Assembly: GCA_023433225.1 (NCBI GenBank)
Contig: JAEZDQ010000120.1
Span: 1-8,300, forward strand
Direction of reading: 5' to 3'
Length of the DNA stretch: 8,300 bases
Source: Bacteroidota bacterium
Lineage (GTDB): Bacteria; Bacteroidota; Bacteroidia; Flavobacteriales; Weeksellaceae
Every line of letters starts with the position of its first letter. The first letter of the stretch is position 1. The translations under genes were made by a program, and so were the position numbers. This document shows positions 5,601-8,300 of the stretch, in pieces. Under the pieces are notes generated by a model. That model was not told the DNA's origin. It ran no database searches and saw only the letters and a list, made by a program, of their open reading frames with translations.

Positions 5601-5866
5601 CGGTAGAACTTGATGGCGAAGTGAAAACCATCGTTTGGAACCGTGAAAAAAATTTGATTGATGCCTTGCTGGATGAGGATATAGATGCGCCCTACTCTTG
5701 TAAAGGGGGCGTTTGCAGCAGTTGTTTATGCAAATTGGAAGAAGGTGAAGTCCACTTGGCCGATAACTTCGTGCTCACCGATTCCGACGTGGAAGAGGGA
5801 TTGATTTTGGCTTGTATTTCCCGTCCGAAAAGCACTCAAATCCGAATCAATTTCGACGATGTTTAA
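5564..5866 (+). CDS. [2Fe-2S] ferredoxin domain of PaaE-like protein (downstream frame)
   Basis: From a TTG at 5564 this frame gives 100 residues of plant-type ferredoxin. Cluster ligands are C46, C51, C54 and C84 (C-x4-C-x2-C-x29-C) within Y-S-C-K-G-G-V-C-S-S-C, and the domain starts with a V-E-V-T-V-E-L-D-G strand (10-18). In relatives it is the C-terminal electron-transfer domain fused to the reductase. The TTG is probably not a natural start: the same frame is open and family-like back to 5513, so this is the continuation of the upstream gene after a frameshift. If the split is real, a weakly translated stand-alone ferredoxin would be the alternative. Its TAA at 5864-5866 overlaps the beginning of the next gene. 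Confidence 0.8.
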   Translation: MEETDSPENVEVTVELDGEVKTIVWNREKNLIDALLDEDIDAPYSCKGGVCSSCLCKLEEGEVHLADNFVLTDSDVEEGLILACISRPKSTQIRINFDDV

Positions 5867-6497
5867 ATCCATGAATATCCGGGAGGAGGAATTTTGGAAC
5901 GTCGTCACCCATGGATTGGGCTTCATTTTTTCCTTAGTCGGTTTCTTCTTGCTGGTTTTTGAATCATCCAAAAAGGGCGATACCTTAACATTCATATCCG
6001 TTTCGATTTATGGAATGAGTATGGTTATACTTTATCTTGCTTCGACTGTTTACCATTCGGTTTCGAGTGAAAAACAAAAACTGATTTTTCGGAAATTGGA
6101 CCATCTTTGTATCTACATTCTGATTGCAGGAACTTATACACCGGTTGCTTTGTTGGGGCTGAAAGGCGCTTGGGGCTGGAGCATCTTCGGTTCCATTTGG
6201 GGATTGGCTTTGGTCGGTTTTGTGTTCAAATTTTCACCGGTTCAAAAATCCGAAAAACTTTCACTGCTTTTGTATGCGGGGATGGGTTGGTTGATTGTTG
6301 TGGCACTCAAACCTTTACTCTCAAACCTTTCTACAGAAGCATTAATTTACATGGCCATTGGCGGCTTTTTCTATACTTCCGGGATTTATTTTTATGCCAA
6401 TTCAAAAATTCCTTTCAACCATGCCATTTGGCATGTCTTTGTTTTGGCCGGAAGTACCATTCACTTCTTTGGAATCTATTGGTATATTTTAACTTAG
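5859..6497 (+). CDS. trhA: TrhA, hemolysin III / PAQR-family membrane protein
   Basis: This 212-residue integral membrane protein has about seven hydrophobic helices and the conserved PAQR/hemolysin III residues: T17-H18-G19, S62-x2-Y65-H66, R78-K-L-D81-H82, G91-T-Y-T-P95, H188-x3-H192 and S199-x2-H202. The histidines at 66, 188 and 192 match the metal site found in adiponectin-receptor relatives, suggesting a zinc-dependent hydrolase-like centre in the membrane. Bacterial members have been linked to membrane lipid and energy homeostasis; the hemolysin name comes from an early assay and does not imply toxicity. The ATG at 5859 overlaps the ferredoxin stop; a second ATG at 5871 is four bases past that stop and equally plausible. 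The overlap indicates cotranscription with the reductase. Confidence 0.9.
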   Translation: MFKSMNIREEEFWNVVTHGLGFIFSLVGFFLLVFESSKKGDTLTFISVSIYGMSMVILYLASTVYHSVSSEKQKLIFRKLDHLCIYILIAGTYTPVALLGLKGAWGWSIFGSIWGLALVGFVFKFSPVQKSEKLSLLLYAGMGWLIVVALKPLLSNLSTEALIYMAIGGFFYTSGIYFYANSKIPFNHAIWHVFVLAGSTIHFFGIYWYILT

Positions 6498-6523
6498 TTT
6501 CGAAAATTAAACGCAAAGGCATC

Positions 6524-6550
6524 ACTTCAAATTAAACAGGATTTTGAAGT
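6524..6550. repeat. Inverted repeat between trhA and recG
   Basis: ACTTCAAA (6524-6531) and TTTGAAGT (6543-6550) are perfect complements around an 11-base loop. The stem is AT-rich and the nearest T-run (6561-6565) is ten bases away, so it is at best a weak terminator; it could instead be a protein-binding site or chance. The 99-base gap contains no other clear signal. Confidence 0.35.
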
Positions 6551-6596
6551 ATGAGGTCGATTTTTCCGAAAAGAAATTTCCGATTAACTTAGCGGA

Positions 6597-8300
6597 ATGT
6601 CCGCTGATATTCTCAAAACCCCGATTGAATACCTCAAAGGCGTTGGCCCCGAACGGGCAAAAACCCTTCAGTCCGAATTGGGTATTTACCGATACGAGGA
6701 TTTGCTGAACCATTTCCCGTTTCGGTATGTGGATCGTTCCAAATACTACAAAATTAACCAAGTAATTGATTCATCCGCCGAGGTTCAGATTATCGGAAAA
6801 ATCACAAATCTCCAAGAAATCGGGCAAGGGCGTACCAAACGTTTGATGGCAAAACTGGAAGATGAAACGGGTCAAATGGAATTGGTATGGTTTAAATACA
6901 CGAAATGGTTAAGGGAAACGATTCAAAAATCCGTAGGAATTCCACAAATTATCTATGGAAAACCATCGGAGTTCAATGGGAAATTCAACATTGTTCATCC
7001 GGAAATGGAAAGTTTGGAAAACCACCAATCCGTTCCGGCAGGTATGTACCCGGTTTATCCCAGTACCGAAAAATTACAAAAAAAAGGAATCAGCAACCGG
7101 GTAATGCAAAAACTTCAGTTTCAATTGTTGAGCGAAATCCAGTTTATAGACGAGAATTTATCTGAAAATTTGATTCAGCAATTCAAATTTTTACCACGAA
7201 CCAAAACCTACCAATCGATTCATTTCCCCCAAAACCCGAAAGTATTAAAAATAGCGGAATCCCGTTTGAAATTTGAAGAGTTTTTCTTTCTGCAATTGGG
7301 TTTATTAATAAAAAAAATTAACCACAACCGAAAATTCAAAAGCCGGAATTTCTCAAACATCGGATCTTATTTCAATGGATTTTATGAAAATCATTTGCCC
7401 TTTGAATTGACCGAGGCGCAGAAACGCGTCATCAGGGAAATCCGTTCCGATTTGGCAAAACCCATACAGATGAACCGATTGCTGCAAGGCGATGTGGGCA
7501 GCGGAAAAACAATGGTGGCTTTGCTTTCTATGCTGATTGCGGCAGACAACGGCTTTCAGTCGGCTTTGATGGCTCCGACAGAGATCTTGGCTCAGCAACA
7601 TTTCAATTCAATCAAAGAATACCTGAAAGGAATGAACATTGAGATTGCTTTGCTTACCGGCTCGGTAAAAGGAAAGAAAAGAAAAGCACTTTTGGAAAAA
7701 CTCAGTTCAGGGGAATTAAAAATCTTAATCGGAACCCATGCCTTGTTGGAGGAAAATGTCGTTTTTGAGAATTTGGGATTGACCGTAATCGATGAGCAAC
7801 ATCGCTTCGGGGTGGCGCAGCGGGCGGAATTCCGGAAAAAAAATGATTTGCCTCCACACATTTTGGTCATGACCGCAACGCCGATCCCGCGTACACTTGC
7901 GATGAGTTTGTACGGTGATTTGGATATTTCTGTGATCGATGAAATGCCGGCCGGACGAAAACCGATTCAAACGGTTTACCGAAAAGACAGCCATCGCTTA
8001 GCGGTTTTTAAGTTTATAAAGGATGAAATCCGAAAAGGACGACAAATTTACATTGTTTATCCCTTGATTGAAGAATCCGAAAAAATGGATTACAAAGACT
8101 TGATGGATGGATTTGAGAGTATTTCCCGGGCATTCCCCCTACCCGATTATGCCGTGAGCATCGTTCATGGAAGAATGAAACCGGCGGACAAAGAATTCGA
8201 AATGCAGCGTTTTGTAAAAGGTGAAACCCAAATATTGGTGGCTACGACCGTGATTGAAGTCGGGGTAAATGTGCCCAATGCTTCGGTAATGGTCATTGAA
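6597..8300 (+). CDS. recG: RecG, ATP-dependent DNA helicase (3'-partial)
   Basis: From the ATG at 6597 the frame is open to the last base: 568 residues of a family about 700 long. RecG remodels stalled replication forks and Holliday junctions. The N-terminus (T-P-I-E-Y-L-K-G-V-G-P-E-R-A, 8-21) is the helix-hairpin-helix-like start of the wedge domain, followed by an OB-fold with I-I-G-K-I (73-77). Helicase motifs are in order: Walker A G298-D-V-G-S-G-K304-T305, Walker B D399-E-Q-H402 continuing R-F-G-V as in RecG, T426-A-T-P-I-P-R432, V487-Y-P-L-I-E-E, V523-H-G-R-M-K528, and an A-T-T-V-I-E-V-G-V-N-V-P stretch near the window end. The final R-G-R-V-G-R motif and TRG/C-terminal region lie outside. 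No frameshift was found in its A-runs. It is on the same strand, 99 bases after trhA. Confidence 0.96.
   Translation, partial: MSADILKTPIEYLKGVGPERAKTLQSELGIYRYEDLLNHFPFRYVDRSKYYKINQVIDSSAEVQIIGKITNLQEIGQGRTKRLMAKLEDETGQMELVWFKYTKWLRETIQKSVGIPQIIYGKPSEFNGKFNIVHPEMESLENHQSVPAGMYPVYPSTEKLQKKGISNRVMQKLQFQLLSEIQFIDENLSENLIQQFKFLPRTKTYQSIHFPQNPKVLKIAESRLKFEEFFFLQLGLLIKKINHNRKFKSRNFSNIGSYFNGFYENHLPFELTEAQKRVIREIRSDLAKPIQMNRLLQGDVGSGKTMVALLSMLIAADNGFQSALMAPTEILAQQHFNSIKEYLKGMNIEIALLTGSVKGKKRKALLEKLSSGELKILIGTHALLEENVVFENLGLTVIDEQHRFGVAQRAEFRKKNDLPPHILVMTATPIPRTLAMSLYGDLDISVIDEMPAGRKPIQTVYRKDSHRLAVFKFIKDEIRKGRQIYIVYPLIEESEKMDYKDLMDGFESISRAFPLPDYAVSIVHGRMKPADKEFEMQRFVKGETQILVATTVIEVGVNVPNASVMVIE

Larger units (their letters stand above)
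4821..5866 (+). pseudogene. PaaE-like ferredoxin-NADP reductase, split by a one-base frameshift
   Basis: This entry describes the whole locus. PaaE-like oxidoreductases join an FAD domain, an NAD(P)H domain and a C-terminal [2Fe-2S] ferredoxin domain in one chain of about 350 residues. Here the first two lie in one frame and the ferredoxin in the -1 frame. The -1 frame is open from 5513 and reads K-H-I-H-F-E-Q-F-V-P-D-D-N, the expected end of the NAD(P)H domain, well before any start codon for a separate ferredoxin. One more A in the run at 5511-5515 would give a single 348-residue protein, G-I-P-K-K-H-I-H-F-E-Q-F through the junction. A sequencing error in the homopolymer or a recent mutation fits best. 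The rest of the gene is intact, so it has not decayed long. Confidence 0.75.

Noticed and set aside
6551..6592. Short ORF of 13 codons between trhA and recG
   Set aside because: It is too short, has no promoter or recognisable sequence, and ends at a TAG five bases before the recG ATG.
6585..6592. TAACTTAG as a recG promoter -7 box
   Set aside because: It mismatches TAnnTTTG at one key position and has no TTG at the right distance; read-through from the trhA operon is as likely.
6905..7165. Plus-strand 86-codon ORF and minus-strand ORFs within recG
   Set aside because: RecG is continuous in its own frame through these positions with all motifs in order, so they are shadows.

Overview
The window is a chromosomal stretch from a member of the Bacteroidota, most likely a flavobacterium-like lineage. 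The evidence is the moderately AT-rich sequence, promoter-like TAnnTTTG boxes in place of sigma-70 boxes, little Shine-Dalgarno signal, and genes that look like Bacteroidota versions of their families (a free-standing MnmD, a cysteine-poor AddB-like nuclease, a short Gre/Rnk-like protein, a PaaE-like reductase). These assignments come from reading motifs and recalling families; no database search was run.

Layout. Positions 1-509 hold the last codons of mnmD (tRNA U34 modification), overlapping by ATGA with a Nudix hydrolase. This pair meets a small conserved protein of unknown function (511-867, minus) tail to tail with one base between the stops. That minus gene and a Gdx/SugE-type SMR transporter (936-1262, plus) diverge from a 68-base region whose promoter boxes sit so close to the two ATGs that both mRNAs look leaderless. 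The SMR gene is followed after three bases by an 895-residue AddB-like PD-(D/E)XK nuclease. A bidirectional hairpin terminator (3965-3997) separates this from a convergent Gre/Rnk-like gene (4020-4397, minus).

The only long non-coding stretch (4398-4820) is not featureless. On the minus strand it has a promoter-like TTTG-N20-TAAATTTG, a 37-codon ORF and a GC-rich perfect hairpin right after that ORF's stop, all upstream of the Gre-like gene. On the plus strand it has a 25-codon ORF ending exactly at the base before the next gene's ATG.

Positions 4821-8300 look like one plus-strand transcription unit: a PaaE/ferredoxin-NADP-reductase-like gene, a TrhA (hemolysin III/PAQR) membrane protein overlapping its end, and after 99 bases recG, which runs off the window. 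The reductase gene is broken: a one-base deficit in an A-run near 5511-5515 separates the FAD/NAD(P)H part from its normally fused [2Fe-2S] ferredoxin domain.

Most of the window is ordinary housekeeping and repair DNA. The best leads are the frameshifted reductase, the structured leader of the Gre-like gene, the paired leaderless promoters, and a cysteine-poor AddB-like protein without an iron-sulfur cluster. I see no sign of a new defence or mobile system.
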